A DNA stretch of 64,000 bases from Nyssa sinensis (taxonomy: Eukaryota > Streptophyta > Magnoliopsida > Cornales > Nyssaceae), in assembly GCA_008638375.1 (NCBI GenBank), contig CM018035.1, positions 37,132,824 through 37,196,823 of the forward strand, read 5' to 3'. Position numbers and translations under genes: made by a program. Positions 1-11,985 of this stretch are shown here, one piece after another. Below the pieces are notes generated by a model, which saw only the letters and a list, made by a program, of their open reading frames with translations, did no database searches and had not been told where the DNA came from. Position 1 is the first letter of the stretch. Each line of letters starts with the position of its first letter.

Positions 1-1238
1 ACGGATCTTGTGTCGCGAGGCTAACCCTAAGGCCGTCCCTACTTTTTCCATTTCTGTATCATCATAATAATGTGCAATGTACTAAAAATTTAAAACAATA
101 ATCAGCAGAAGTCTTTTCATTACAATAATTAGTGGAAGTTTGTAATATATATCATATGTTTTTACAAATGTCAATCAAGAACTAAACATAACCAGCACCC
201 ATGGGTGGTGAATACATAGGAGAACTAAAACATAGACTGGCACATTTCTTCAAAATGTCCTCCTACGCTCTCAAACTCCTACTGGGGTCTTACAGCTTCA
301 CTACCTGAAAATGGTAAGTAAATGGAATGAGCTATAAAAGCTCAGCAAGTAAATTCTCATCTTCGACACTGGTATTAGTGATCATAAAAGAATATGAATC
401 CATGAATAAGAATATAATAGCCAATCATAAGAAATGAGATGCTGTGATAGCCAATGAGAATAATCGCCATAATGGCCAATGAACAATGGGGTTACAATAT
501 ACAATCAAGAGTAATGGATATAACATTAACAAGGAACTCTCAATAACATTGCATCAACATGAAGGTACTGCCACAATAAACCGATCACAATCAAATTAAT
601 AAGGAATGTCTCTTAGTATAAGATAAGTCATAAGGGATAGTGTCATTCAACAATCGTAGTCATGTCAATCATATAAGAGATGCATTTACTCTGTGTTAGG
701 GTTTGGCACACCCTCGGTCTATTGGGGCCCGGCATACCCCCCAATGAACTCCAATGAATTGCCATATGTCCGTTCACGGACTTGACCTGTAGGTCTCTAG
801 TGAATTAGAAAGCATCAGATGGATATTGTGACTGAGCACAAATTCAGCATACATAAACATATCATGACCATAAGTGATTCCATAAGAGTATAAAATGGAA
901 TATAATATATACAGTGAAAACATAACAGTAGGCCTTTCAAGGCATGGTTTAACATGATAACAATGATATAACAGTCAATCAATGTCCACAAGATAGAATA
1001 ATATCACATTGTGAAAAACAATAATATCAGGTACGTTCAAGAGTACAAGTTTGGTAGTAAATAGAATAAACTTGGCTTGGAAACACCACATGGAAGAGAA
1101 TAGGTTTTACTTACCTCTAAATGCGTTCCTAGATTAGTATCCGGTGGTTTTGCCCTTTCCTTTCGAGTCTCCTATACATCACTAAATATGTCTCAGTTTT
1201 AATGCTATTCATCAAATTTTATGTCTTGCTATCATCAG
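1..1238 (-). mobile_element. Element A: left part of a minus-strand gypsy LTR
   Basis: The window opens about 25 bases inside an LTR. The first 60 bases match the start of solo LTR E at 22010 (CGTGTCGCG, then a GGCCGTCCCTAC stretch). It keeps the order of the other minus-strand LTRs: the hairpin and TGAAAA box near 300-350, an 'accctcgg' block near 710, and GCTATTCATCAAATTTTATGTC at its right edge. It is cut at 1238 by element B. The expected TSD base run before B is ATCAG (1234-1238), but its partner is not found because B's right end is missing. Fragment H at 42197 may be the continuation. No coding potential. Confidence 0.8.
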
Positions 1239-1667
1239 TGTAATATCCCGACCCGGGATACGTCACGTGTACCGAGGTAAGTCAGTTATATAGTGTAACT
1301 TGAACAGTAAGATATGTATATCATGGTATTTCATGGAAATGTATGATTGAAAACTGTAAATGATGGAAATGAATAACCAAGGCTGGGTAACACCCGAGCA
1401 CCCCAGGACATTGCATCGTAATGCGTGCATACACGTATTCCCATGCATGTATACGTGAACATAGGTGAGTAGCCCGATCAAAATGAATGTATGTATATAT
1501 GATTAAAAATAGATTTATACCCCTACACATAAATGTATATACATGTATTTTATGTGTATATATATACATGTATAACATAATGTATTATACATATATTTAT
1601 GTATATATGTATATGTATGAGAATTAAAAGGAAAAGAAAAAAGGGAAAGGGAAACTGCCAAGGGCAG

Positions 1668-1675
1668 TATATAGG
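1668..1675 (+). promoter_or_regulatory. Possible TATA box of B 5' LTR
   Basis: TATATAGG about 430 bases into the LTR, after a purine-rich tract and before a GT-rich stretch. The same octamer occurs on the sense strand of the D LTRs. This is a plausible U3 promoter element by position only; the AT-rich surroundings make chance matches likely. Confidence 0.35.
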
Positions 1676-4214
1676 TGCAGTGTATGTGGGTGTGTGTGTG
1701 TCTCGGTTGGGTGAGGTGTGTGTGTGTGTGATGTGTATAATATAATATATGTATATATGTGTGCATCACAAGTCTCCCAAGCCAATAAATGCAAAGTTGC
1801 ATTTGGCAGAGGGAATACCAGAACCTAGGTCAAGAAAAGGGGCCATAGAAGGGAGAGTAACCGAGAGAGAAAGGTGGGAAATGACAAGGGCGGTGGAATG
1901 TCTCCATATATGATATGAGTGTATACGGGCGTGAGTTGAGAGACAAAAAGGAAACTGAGACTGAGAAGAACAATGTCAAGGAACTCAGGAACAGAAATGG
2001 AAGGGTTTGGAGGGTCACAGTGAGCTAGAACCAAAAACCCAGGTGAGTGTTTTGAATTATGTTTTTATGATTTAAAGCATGATAGTTTGATTTAAAGCTA
2101 GGGTCTTGATAAGCATGAGTTTAGCTTTTAAATGCAAAAAGAATGATAGAAAACGGTTAAGGAACCAAGGAGAAAAACTGAGTTGCAGGTTTTATGAATA
2201 ATCTCGGGTTCATGAAAATCTAGGCTTAAAACTTGTTTTAAGTTTCTAAAAACAACCTACTCAGGTGCAGAAACACACTAGAAGAATTATAGGGCCAAAA
2301 CAGTGATCAAAACGCCACGAAAATGAAAAATATAACTTGGCCGGAGAGTCGGCCGGAGATATTTGAACCCATATTCGTAAAGATCAAGACGGTCTTGATC
2401 AAAACGGAGGATGGATTCATGATCCCCATGTGGTGGGGAGTAAAACGGCATTCAAAACGGGAGGAAAACCCATTGGAAACCGGTGACAGTCGTCAGAGAA
2501 GATGACTGTTCACCACCGGAACCCTACCGGAGTACTCGGGAAGACGACCAGAATGTCGTGAGGCTATCGGGTTAAAATTAAACCTGATCCGGGTTCGGAT
2601 CGGGTCGAGACCCGACCGGAAATGAAATGGGAACATGAAACTGTGTCATTTGTGTTTTGAATTTAAATGGATTGGGCTTGTTTGGTTACATGGATAGGAA
2701 ATGTTGGGATTGGGTTTGGGCTTATTCCAACCATGGATAGCATAGAAGAACTGGTTATCTTGTTCCGGTTCTCAAGATTTGACTGAACTGGTTGGTTCAG
2801 TAAGGGGGCAGACCGGTTTAGGGTTTCTGGTTATGAACCAACTGGTTCAAACCGCAACTGTGAGAAATTATGAACCGGCCCCAAATGTTTTAAGAAATCT
2901 CACTAAGGCCCAAACAGGAAAATTAATAAAATATTAATTTTTACAAAAATGCCCCTATTTCAAATATGGGTCAAAGGAAGTCCAAACGATGCAAATGAAT
3001 AGTCAAAATTTATTATCTCGGACGTTCTAAGTCCAATGGTAGGGTCTGTTTTATGTGACGAGACCCCGAAGGATAAATACCGTAAAAGTGCAAAATGACC
3101 ATTTTGCCCTTTTTAGTACAAAAGTCCAAATGGAATTCCGCGAAAGCCTAAACTGACTTTCTTCGGCATTCTGGATTCAATGGTAAAGTATAAATTAGTA
3201 TTTGAGATACTTATGATAGAAAGGCATAAAATTTGATGAATAGAATTTATTCTAAAACGTATTCACTGATATATAGGGAACTCGAAAGGCAAGGGTACAC
3301 TCACGGATTCCTGATCTAGAATCACGATAGAGGTAAGTGGGTCACTCTCTCTTACATGTGGTGTTTCCACAAGCCAAGTTTATTCTTTTACTGCCAAACT
3401 CGTACTCTTGAATGCATTGATATCCTTGTGTTCCACAATTCGATATTTTTCTATCTTGTGGACATTTGATTGACTGATGTATCATTGTTATCATGTTACA
3501 CTGTGCCTTGAAAGTACCACATGTTATTGCTATCCACAATGTGATATTGTTCTATCTTGTGGACATTGATTGACTGCTATATCATTGTTATCATGTTGAA
3601 CCATGCCTTGAAAGGCCTACTGTTGTATCCTTATTAAATGAATGATATTCCATTTTTATATCCTATGGAATTACTTATGCTCATGGTATGTTTATGAACA
3701 CGGGAGTTGTGCTCAGTCACAACACCCATCTGATGCTATCTGATTGACTGGGACCTACGGGTCAAGTCCGTGAACGGACAAATGGCAATTCACTGGAATT
3801 TACTAGAGGTATGTCGGGCCCCAAAAGATCGAGGGTCTGCCGAGCCTTGACACAGAATAACAACATCTCTTACGATTGACAGAACTTGATTGTTGAATGG
3901 TATTATCCCTTATGATTTTTCAAGTCTCGAGGGACTTGCATTGATTGGTTTCATTGTGATCGGTTCATTGTGGCAGTACTTCATTGTTGTTATATTATCA
4001 TTGAATTTCTTCATATTGCTATTACACCCAATACTTCTGATTGTGTATTGTGATTACTGTTCATTGGCCCTCGTGGCAATTGTTTCCATTGGCCCTCGTG
4101 GCAATTGTTTTCATTGGCTATCACAGCATCTCATTCTCATGATTGGCTATCATGTTCTCATATGGAATTGTATTCATTATTGATCATCGATACCAGTGTT
4201 GGAGATCTGCATTT

Positions 4215-4271
4215 ACTTACTGAGCTTTGTAGCTCATTCCACCCCACTTACCCCTCATTTCAAGTAATGAC
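4215..4271 (+). other. Conserved LTR hairpin and TTTCAAGTAATGA box (B 5' LTR)
   Basis: GAGCT-TTGT-AGCTC (4222-4235) forms a 5-bp hairpin. It is followed by a pyrimidine-rich stretch and TTTCAAGTAATGACG. The same arrangement occurs in LTRs C, E, F, G, J, K, N1 and N2 at roughly 300-500 bases from the LTR 3' end. Possible roles are an RNA processing site, a packaging/dimer element or a splice acceptor; none can be chosen from sequence. Confidence 0.6.
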
Positions 4272-4623
4272 GCTGCGAGACCCCAGTAGGAGTCTGAGAG
4301 CGTAGGGGGACATTTTGAAGTACTGTACCAGTCTATGTTAGTTCTCCTATGTATTCACCACCCTCGGGTGCTGGTTACGTTTAGTTCTCATTTTGTCTTA
4401 TGTAGCACTATGTCATGTATTTAATAGACTTTCGCTGTTTAATTTATTTAAAAGACTTCCGCTGGATTACTGTAATTGATAAAGACTTCCGCTGTTCATT
4501 GTTTAAAATTTTTAGTACATTGCATATTAGTACTATGATACAGGAATGGAAAAGTAGTGACGGCCTTCGGGTCGGCCCCGCGACACGAGATCCGCATAGG
4601 GTGGGTTTCGGGTCGTGACAGCT

Positions 4624-4635
4624 TGGTATCAGAGC
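4624..4635 (+). other. Primer binding site of B (tRNA-iMet type)
   Basis: TGGTATCAGAGC, three bases after the 5' LTR. This is the standard plant PBS complementary to the 3' end of initiator methionine tRNA, used to prime minus-strand cDNA synthesis. Confidence 0.93.
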
Positions 4636-4820
4636 TTTAGGTTCGATTGTGAGTCATGGGAGATAGGACTAGAGTTAAGACTGTTAGATGTGACTGAAAT
4701 TTTATATTTTACAATCATGGACAACTTTTCTTACACATTGACTGGTCATCTCATTGGTTATTTCATTGGTTATCTCACTGGCTATCTCATTGGTTATCTT
4801 CATTGGTTCTACTCACAGTC
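4636..4820 (+). repeat. B leader with 12-bp tandem repeat
   Basis: This untranslated leader lies between PBS and gag. Bases 4740-4807 hold about six copies of a 12-bp unit, consensus CATTGGTTATCT, with starts near 4740, 4752, 4764, 4776, 4788 and 4801. No ORF is convincing here; the gag start is placed after the array. Confidence 0.8.
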
Positions 4821-5586
4821 ATGGTTAACACAAGGCAAGGTCCGTTACCTATGGATCGTTTAGAACAATTGGAAAGATTGATGCAGACTGTCATTGAAAG
4901 TCTACCACGGATTCAGGCTAGTGCTAGCCAACCAGCACAGCCAGTACAACAGGAGCAACCTGTTAATGCAGGCGGCAACATCGAGAACTGTCAAGGGAAT
5001 GAACGGGATGCTGCATACCAATACGAACGATTCCAAAAAATGAAACCCCCGACGTTTGATGATACAAATGGGGCCACGGCAGTCGAAGAATGGATGTTAG
5101 AAATGAACAGGGTTTTTGATATCCTGAATTGTAATGACGTCCAGAAAGTGGCTTATGCCACGTATATGCTTAAGGGAATGACACATAAGTGGTGGATAAA
5201 TGAGAAGGCGAGGGAGCCAAACATGGACTGGCAACGATTTACTGTGGTCTTCAATAAGAAGTACTTCTCCCAGGAAGTACGGAACCGCAGAGTTGCCGAA
5301 TTCATGGTACTGCAACAGGGGTCGATGACTGTGGAGCAATACGAGGCCACTTTTACCGAATTGGCCAGATTTACCCCTGATGCTATCAGAACTGAGGATC
5401 TGAAGGCTCGTAAATTTGAGGAAGGACTGAGGTGGTCTATCAAGGATAGACTAGTACCCCATCGATTGACTACTTACGATGATGTCATGAAAATGGCTCG
5501 GATCATAGAAAGGAGTGGCGAGGAATTCGCCAAAAGGCGAGGGAACCAGAAATGTGGAGGCAACAAGAATAAGAGGCAAGGGCCTT
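4821..5586 (+). pseudogene. gag, N-terminal and capsid part (element B)
   Basis: Structural Gag polyprotein of the retrotransposon, expected to form cytoplasmic virus-like particles around the RNA. The start is taken at ATG 4821 (MVNTRQG...), because element F's gag also opens MVNTR; an upstream in-frame ATG at 4803 lies in the leader repeats. Residues ~1-65 are a polar, Gln/Pro-rich N-terminus. Residues ~70-235 fit the retrotransposon gag capsid domain: KPPTFDD, EEWMLEM, YMLKGMTHKWW, VFNKKYFS, FTELARFTP and EDLKARKFEEGL. A basic Lys/Arg/Gly/Asn stretch follows. The frame is open to 5586, where solo LTR C enters at TSD GCCTT, and resumes in the same frame at 9851 after removal of C and one TSD copy. 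Zinc knuckles are in that second part. Confidence 0.93.
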
Positions 5587-7494
5587 TGTCACGACCCGAA
5601 ACCCACCCTGCGCGGATTACCGGATCGCGATCACCGCCCTGAGGCCCGAAGGCCTCGAGACCAGGCTCCCATCTGCAGCGGTACCGAATAGATGTGCTCC
5701 ATATGGTTGCGGAAGCGTGAAATTTTTTTTTTTTTTTTCTTTTCTTTCTTATTTAAAATTCGCACATCCGTCCGGTACTGCCGCTCTTCACATTTCGGTA
5801 TACATGTATAAACATACATTCAGAGCATATCTAAAAACTTAAAGACTTTATAACATTACATATCACTGCCCTGAGGGCTTAATACATATTCTGCACTGTT
5901 TACTACTACAGGAGTTCGTACTAAAAATTCACATGGCTTCATAAGGAAACTACTTAAGTACAACTTCCCAAAATGGCAGATCCATCATTTTCGTCTTCAA
6001 ATCAAAAACTGCCTTTTGCCTTTTACCTGAAAGGGGGATCCGAACAAAGTCCGGGTAAGCTAATCTAAGCTTGTGAGTAATTCCTGCATTCGTCATGGGG
6101 TTTTCAACTGGTAGTGGTTTATCACGTGAGAGTTTATAAAATACTCACCACCAATTATTCGTACAATTTAGAACACAAGATATATGTATTCTCAAAACGG
6201 ATGGCTTGAAACATTTAAAACATTCAAGCTACGCTTATACTTATGAACTTCAAAACATGTAACATAACATGTCATCCTTAAATAGAGTATATAAAACTCG
6301 AAACATATGCATTTCATAAAACAGATAGCTTTGAAACAATTAAGGTGTTCAAGCTAAACTCGTACTTCGTTAATAAAGTATATAAACTTTAAAACACATA
6401 AGTATGTATTTTGAAAATGAGGGTAAGACCTACTTTCATTTTCAAAATCATTTTGTCTTCTTTTCTCTTTAATTAGGTGGAATCTGTTTCGAACCAGACT
6501 CCCATTTTACTGCCAATACTGTCGATGGAGATATCTCATTTGCCTGGGGGATTAGATCCTTCTACCGGGCATGTACTGTTGAATCCCGAAGGATTTCAAC
6601 CATAATAGGGGGTGGTACTTAGTACCGTTTATCTTATAAAACATTTGTCACATGACTTCTTCAATAGATATTTTTCATGAACATTTAAAGCATGAAATGT
6701 ATAAATTCTACAATAAAGCTTCAAATACACCTGATAATCAAATTTAGAATATTAAAGAGGTTTGCATTTGATTTAGACATGCTGATGTATTTTCAAGAAA
6801 AGAGCTGAATTTAAAACATTTAATAAGCATGCCGTAACAGAATATTCTAAAAGAACGGAATCATATAAAGACTGAATTTGATATTCAAAGGCTGCAATGA
6901 CTTGAGCTTAAAAATTCTTCAAATATATGGAGTTAAATCTCCAGTTCAAATACAGGGTTACTCACCTCGGTCCTTTAGGGTTAGTGCTACAAATGCGCTT
7001 TCCCACTTCCTCCATAGTTCCTAATAACAATTCATAACAATCTCATCAACTTCACATTTACTACAATATCACCTATCGATGCTTCTTAACTTATGCTTCG
7101 ATCGTATTTTATCCTAACCGATTTACTAACATTCTATAAACTTCGCACGTACTTAATTCAACTCGTACTTTAACCTACGACACAATTTAATGTGTTAGAA
7201 ACTTAATTTATTTCAACTTATACTCTTCTGGTAGTTCCATTAACTTTAAATTAAATTTATTTACTTGTCAAGTTAACGCGTCGTGTCTTCTCGTACTTTA
7301 TTTCCCGTACTTGCCTTAGTTTAATACTTCGGCAATATCTCAGTTTATAGTCATCTGACAGATGCTATTCATCAAATTTTACGTCTTTTTATTTAGACAC
7401 TTCTTCTGGGCCGAATGGACTTTACCATTGGATCTGGAGCGTCGAAGAAAGTCAGTTTAGGCTTTCTTAGAATTTAATTCGGACTTTTATATGT

Positions 7495-8250
7495 AAAAGG
7501 GCAGAATGGTCATTTACCGTTTTATGTGTCACATTTTTCGTACTTCGTTTCGTAATTTGGACTCCATTATTGAGTCCGGGATGTCAAAGAAAGTCAATTT
7601 AGGCCTCCTCCGGTTTCATTTTGGCTTTAAGGGTACCAGGGGTAATTTGGTCATTTTACCCCTTTGTAGGTCTCCAATTTTTCGGGACCTCATCTCATGT
7701 CGTGGGCCTCACTATTGGACTCAGAGGGTCCGAGATAGTAAAAGTACACTAACAACTTGTTAATTTTGGACAAGGGGTATTTTGGTCATTTATCCCTTCA
7801 TGCATCTTCATTTTTTTGGGACCCAGTCTCGAAAAATGGACCCTACCATCAGTCTTAGAATGTTTGAAATAGTAAAAATTCACTATTTACTTATTAAATT
7901 TGGACTTCGTTTGACTTGTTTAGGGAGAAGGGCATTTTGGTCATTTTTGACATAATTAAGGGTCTCAAATTTTTCGGGACCTAATCTTGTGTCATGGACC
8001 TCACCAATGGACTCAGGAGGTCCGAAATAGTAAGAATACCCATATAACTTGCCTTGTTAGTACACAAGGGTATTTTGGTCATTTTAAGACTTGTTTTCAT
8101 TGTATTTTAATGTTCAGAGTCCCGTCTCGTAAAATGGACCTCCTCATTGGACCCGGAATGCCCGAGATAATAAAGTTTGACTATTTATTCACCCCGTTCG
8201 GACTTCGTTTGACTTATTTGTGACTCAGGGGTAAAATGGTAATTTCCCCT
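7495..8250 (-). repeat. Degenerate ~130-160-bp module, five to six copies, inside C
   Basis: The motif GGTCATTT or GGTAATTT recurs near 7510, 7650, 7780, 7940, 8075 and 8240. Each is followed by a TTTTTCGGGACC-like block, TCGTAAAATGGACCTCACC, a 'ttggactcagaatgtccgagatagta' type block and TTTGGACTTCG. The copies are well diverged. The same module occurs in F, K, I, E, D and N2 and seems to be the source of the array in N2. Confidence 0.75.
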
Positions 8251-8513
8251 ATTTAATAAATTATTTAAATATTTTATTTTATTATTTTATTATTTATCAG
8301 GGGTACATTTGAAATTTATTTTTGAAGTTTGGGCCAGATTTGAATTAGGGTAAACAGTTGGGGTCAGAATTAAATTTTGAAAAGTTTTGGTTCAATTTTT
8401 GAATTTTGTACAGTGAACCAAACGGCTCACTTGTGGTAACCCTAGACCGGACCGATTTTGCACCGAACCAGCCGGTTCAAGCTAACTCAGAGAACCGGTT
8501 TAAGAGGTCATGC

Positions 8514-8532
8514 TGACGTCATGATGACGTCA
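8514..8532 (-). promoter_or_regulatory. Paired TGACGTCA boxes in C
   Basis: Two exact TGACGTCA palindromes start 11 nt apart (8514 and 8525). TGACGTCA is a known high-affinity plant bZIP (TGA/C-box) site. The same pair and spacing occur in F (both LTRs), K and J. Confidence 0.6.
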
Positions 8533-9298
8533 GCCCTAATTTAAAATTTTAAAATTCTTTGGTTAAACGGTGTAGTTTCATCGCCCCGTTGGATCCGGTC
8601 GGTCCCGACCCGACCCAGACCCGGGTCCGGTCCCATCTTAACCCGATACGCCCCGCGACTTTCCAGTCGTCTTCTCCGGTTGGTCTAACCGACGCCGGTC
8701 GCCGGAAAAACGAACCAGTCGCCGTTTTGCGCCGTTTTCACGTCCAAACTTCAAGTTTTTTACACCGAAACGTTTCTGGGACATTGGGCATCATTATGGG
8801 GTTGGTTTAAACCTCAAAATTCACAGTTTTTTTAGTTATCCATTTCGGTTTTCCGATCGGTTATCGTTTACTCTAGCATGGCCGGTTCTTGGTCGCTTTG
8901 ATAGATTTTAACAGATTTGGAACCCTTGCATCATCTCCTACACATACGTACATGTAGAACTAAAGCCAAACTCAAGTTGGCTTAGACCCATTTTGAGGGT
9001 GGTCGGCCATGGAGGTTTTCGTGGGTGTACTGTTTTTTGGTCATTTTCAAAGCCTAAAACCGTGTTTGACAACCTCATGAACATGTATCTATCACCATAT
9101 GTATGTGCATAATTCAAAAATAGTCCCTAAAACATCAAAATTTTAGAGAGAGAAAACATTAAAATTTTGCATTTTTCTTACCTTTTCCCACTGTTTTCTC
9201 CCTTCCTCTTGCCCTGATTCTCCTTTCCTTCTTCTCCTCTTCAGTTTTCTTCTTCCTCTCCCTCTCTGTCCGTGTCATGGTGAAGATTTTTCTTGTGT

Positions 9299-9587
9299 AT
9301 ATATGTATATATATATATATATATTTCTCTCACTAGCCCCACTTTCTCTCTCTCTCTCTACCTTTTCTCCACTGTTGGCTTGCCTTATACACTTACACAC
9401 TCTTATTTTCTGACCTTGCCCATACTTCTTTCCCTTTCACCATGCTTCCCCTCACCTAATGGTTTATAAAGTATTCATGTATATATATATATATATATAA
9501 CACAACACACACACACATGCACGTGACACACACACACATGCACTGTTCATCCCTATATATATATATATATTCATTTATCATTTAAAC

Positions 9588-9620
<33 letters not shown>

Positions 9621-9660
9621 TGCATATTTGGTCACACATACACATACACATCTTTCCTCT
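9299..9660 (-). repeat. Microsatellite-rich U3 of C
   Basis: Clusters of TA, CT and CA dinucleotide repeats (9299-9324, 9345-9360, 9481-9500, 9583-9613 and CA runs between). Similar blocks mark the U3 end of each LTR here. The high AT makes any TATA assignment unreliable. Confidence 0.8.
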
Positions 9661-9850
9661 TCTTTGTTTTTTGTCATTATTATTATTATTATTATATTTT
9701 ATAATTATCCTCATAATTTATATTACATATAACTAATATTCAATTTAATAAATTAATTATGTTAAATTAATTTATTTTACACTCATTTTCCATAGCCTCG
9801 TAAAACGTGCTTTATTACCCGGCATTCCCGGGTCGGGGTATTACAGCCTT

Positions 9851-11985
9851 CTACTTCAGGATAGGGATCTACATTTACCAGACCTGGAGCTGCATCACAG
9901 GCGACAAGGTCCGGTCAGAAGAAACAGAACAACACTAAAAATGGGGCAGCCAAGTGCTCTCGTTGCAATAAGATCCATAAAGGCCAATGTCTCAAGGACA
10001 GCAACGCTTGCTACTACTGTGGCCAGGAGGGACATTATGCAAGAGAATGCCCTCAGAAGGATCAGGCCACGCCCAGCACTACTTCGGTTAAAGCACCAAC
10101 AACCGGAATAGCACCATCTAGACCTCCGACCCAAAGAACTGGACAAGGGAACGTCCAGCTGCAGGCAGGACGAGTTTTCTCCCTTTTACCAGGAGACGTG
10201 CAGGTTACAACCTCTGTAGTCGCAGGTACTCTCTTAGTATGCTCACAGCCTGCTCATGTTTTATTTGACACTGGATCTACACATTCATTTGTATCCCCTA
10301 CATATGCTGCTAGATTGAACCTAGTGACGGAACCCTTAGGGTATTTACTGAATGTTTCTATACCATCGGGGAAATCATTGTTGGGGGATACCATGTATAG
10401 GAATTGTGGGATACAGATTGGGGATACACACTTATTGGCTAACCTTATACCCTTGGAAATTTGTGGATTCGATGTTATCTTTGGAATGGATTGGCTGACT
10501 GCCAATCACGCTACGATAGACTGTGTGGCCAAACGAGTTCTCATACAAAACCCCCAGTTTCCAACAGTTGACTTTGAAGGGACAGGGGTGGCTTCCCCAC
10601 CCTACTTCGTTTCCTCTATCCAGGCAAGGCGTCTGCTTCGCAAGGGATGTCACGGATTCTTATGTAGTGTTCAAGACACTGATTCTCAGCAACCTGAGTT
10701 AGAGAAGATTCCCATTGCTAGGGAATTTCCCAGAGTATTCTTGGATGATCTTCCAGGAATGCCCATAGACAGAGAGATCGAGTTTTGCATCGACGTATTG
10801 CCAGGCACTACACCGATATCCAAGACTCCATATAGGATGGCACCGGCAGAGCTGAAGGAGCTGAAGCTCCAGTTGCAAGAATTATTGGACAAGGGTTTTA
10901 TACGACCCAGCTCGTCACCATGGGGTGCGCCTGTATTGTTCGTAAAGAAAAATGATGGAACTATGAGACTGTGTATCGACTATCGCAAGCTGAACAAAGT
11001 TACCATCCGGAACAGATATCCACTGCCCAGAGTAGATGATTTGTTCGACCAATTGAAAGGGGCCCAGGTGTTCTCAAAGATCGACCTGAGGTCCGGCTAT
11101 CACCAGTTGAAGGTCAGACCCACTAACATTCACAAGACATCATTTAGGACACGGTATGGACACTACGAGTTCCTTGTTATGCCATTTGGGGTGACCAATG
11201 CCCCAACTGCATTCATGGACATGATGAACCGTGTGTTCAAGCCGTACTTGGATGACTTCGTGATTGTATTTATAGACGACATCTTGGTTTACTCTAAGAA
11301 CCAGGAAGAACACGAGGTACATCTAAGGAGAGTCTTACAGAAGTTAGGGGAGCAGAAGTTATACGCCAAGTTGAAGAAATGCGAATTCTGGCTTCTTAAT
11401 ATAGCATTTCTGGGACACGTGATCAGTAAAGAAGGAATCTCTGTTGATTCCCAGAAGATCGAGGCAATCATGAATTGGCCTCAACCTATGAATGTCACGG
11501 AAGTGCGAAGTTTCATGGGGTTAGCAGGCTACTATAGGAGATTTGTCAAGGACTTTTCCAAAATAGCTACGCCTATTACCAAACTGACCCGGAAGGGTGT
11601 TCCTTTTGTTTGGACAGAGGAACAAGAAAAGAGTTTCCAAGAGTTAAAGGAGCGTTTGGTTACAGCTCCTATATTGACAGTACCAGAAGGAACTGACGGT
11701 TTTGTAATTTACAGTGATGCCTCGTTCAAGGGCTTAGGGTGTGTGTTAATGCAGAATGGAAAAGTGGTAGCATATGCTTCACGACAGTTGAGACCCCATG
11801 AGGGGAACTATCCGACACACGACCTTGAGCTAGCAGCCATTGTCTTCGCCTTGAAGATATGGAGACATTATTTATACGGAGCCACGTGCGAAATCTTCAC
11901 CGACCATAAGAGACTCAAGTATCTATTTACACAGAAGGAGCTCAATATGAGACAACGCCGTTGGTTAGAATTGTTGAAGGACTAC
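9851..11985 (+). pseudogene. gag zinc knuckles, protease, reverse transcriptase and RNase H (element B)
   Basis: Continues the B gag-pol frame after solo LTR C. A TAG stop at 9862-9864 breaks it; the rest is open to 11985. Domains in order: gag zinc fingers [12 protein letters not shown] (CX2CX3HX3C) and [14 protein letters not shown] (CX2CX4HX4C), about 9950-10060. Aspartic protease with active-site DTG at 10267-10275 in [13 protein letters not shown]. Reverse transcriptase with [10 protein letters not shown] and the catalytic FIDD at 11269-11280. RNase H with YSDAS, DLELAA and FTDHK, about 11700-11985. These enzymes mature the polyprotein and copy RNA into cDNA. The apparent start at 10198 is a GTG inside the polyprotein, not a real start. 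Element D enters at TSD ACTAC (11981-11985); the frame resumes at 25426. Confidence 0.95.

Larger units (their letters stand above)
1239..4620 (+). repeat. 5' LTR of element B
   Basis: Starts TGTAATATCCCGAC and ends GGGTCGTGACA; 3382 bp. The primer binding site follows three bases later, which fixes it as the upstream LTR. A microsatellite-rich U3 runs over 1490-1760. A hairpin plus TTTCAAGTAATGA box lies at 4215-4271. A ~100-bp local duplication (TCTATCTTGTGGAC at about 3450 and 3549) sits where the 3' LTR copy is broken. Bases 39969-42196 are the partner copy. Confidence 0.93.
5587..9845 (-). mobile_element. Element C: solo LTR inserted in B gag
   Basis: Begins TGTCACGACCC and ends GGTATTACA, flanked by GCCTT on both sides (5582-5586 and 9846-9850). 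Its 4259 bp contain no internal region, PBS or pol, so it is a solo LTR left by LTR-LTR recombination. The left end resembles F and J (poly-T near 5720, then GTCCGGTACTG). The right end carries CT- and TA/CA-rich tracts typical of U3. It holds no believable gene. Confidence 0.93.

Noticed and set aside
1515..1802. ORFs rich in Tyr, Ile, His and Thr in several places (also 14591-14878, 25057-25273, 42805-43335, 48182-48412)
   Set aside because: They are translations of TA, CA and CT microsatellites in LTR U3 regions; composition and antisense placement argue against genes.
5097..5443. Antisense ORFs over B gag
   Set aside because: Shadows of the gag frame on the opposite strand.
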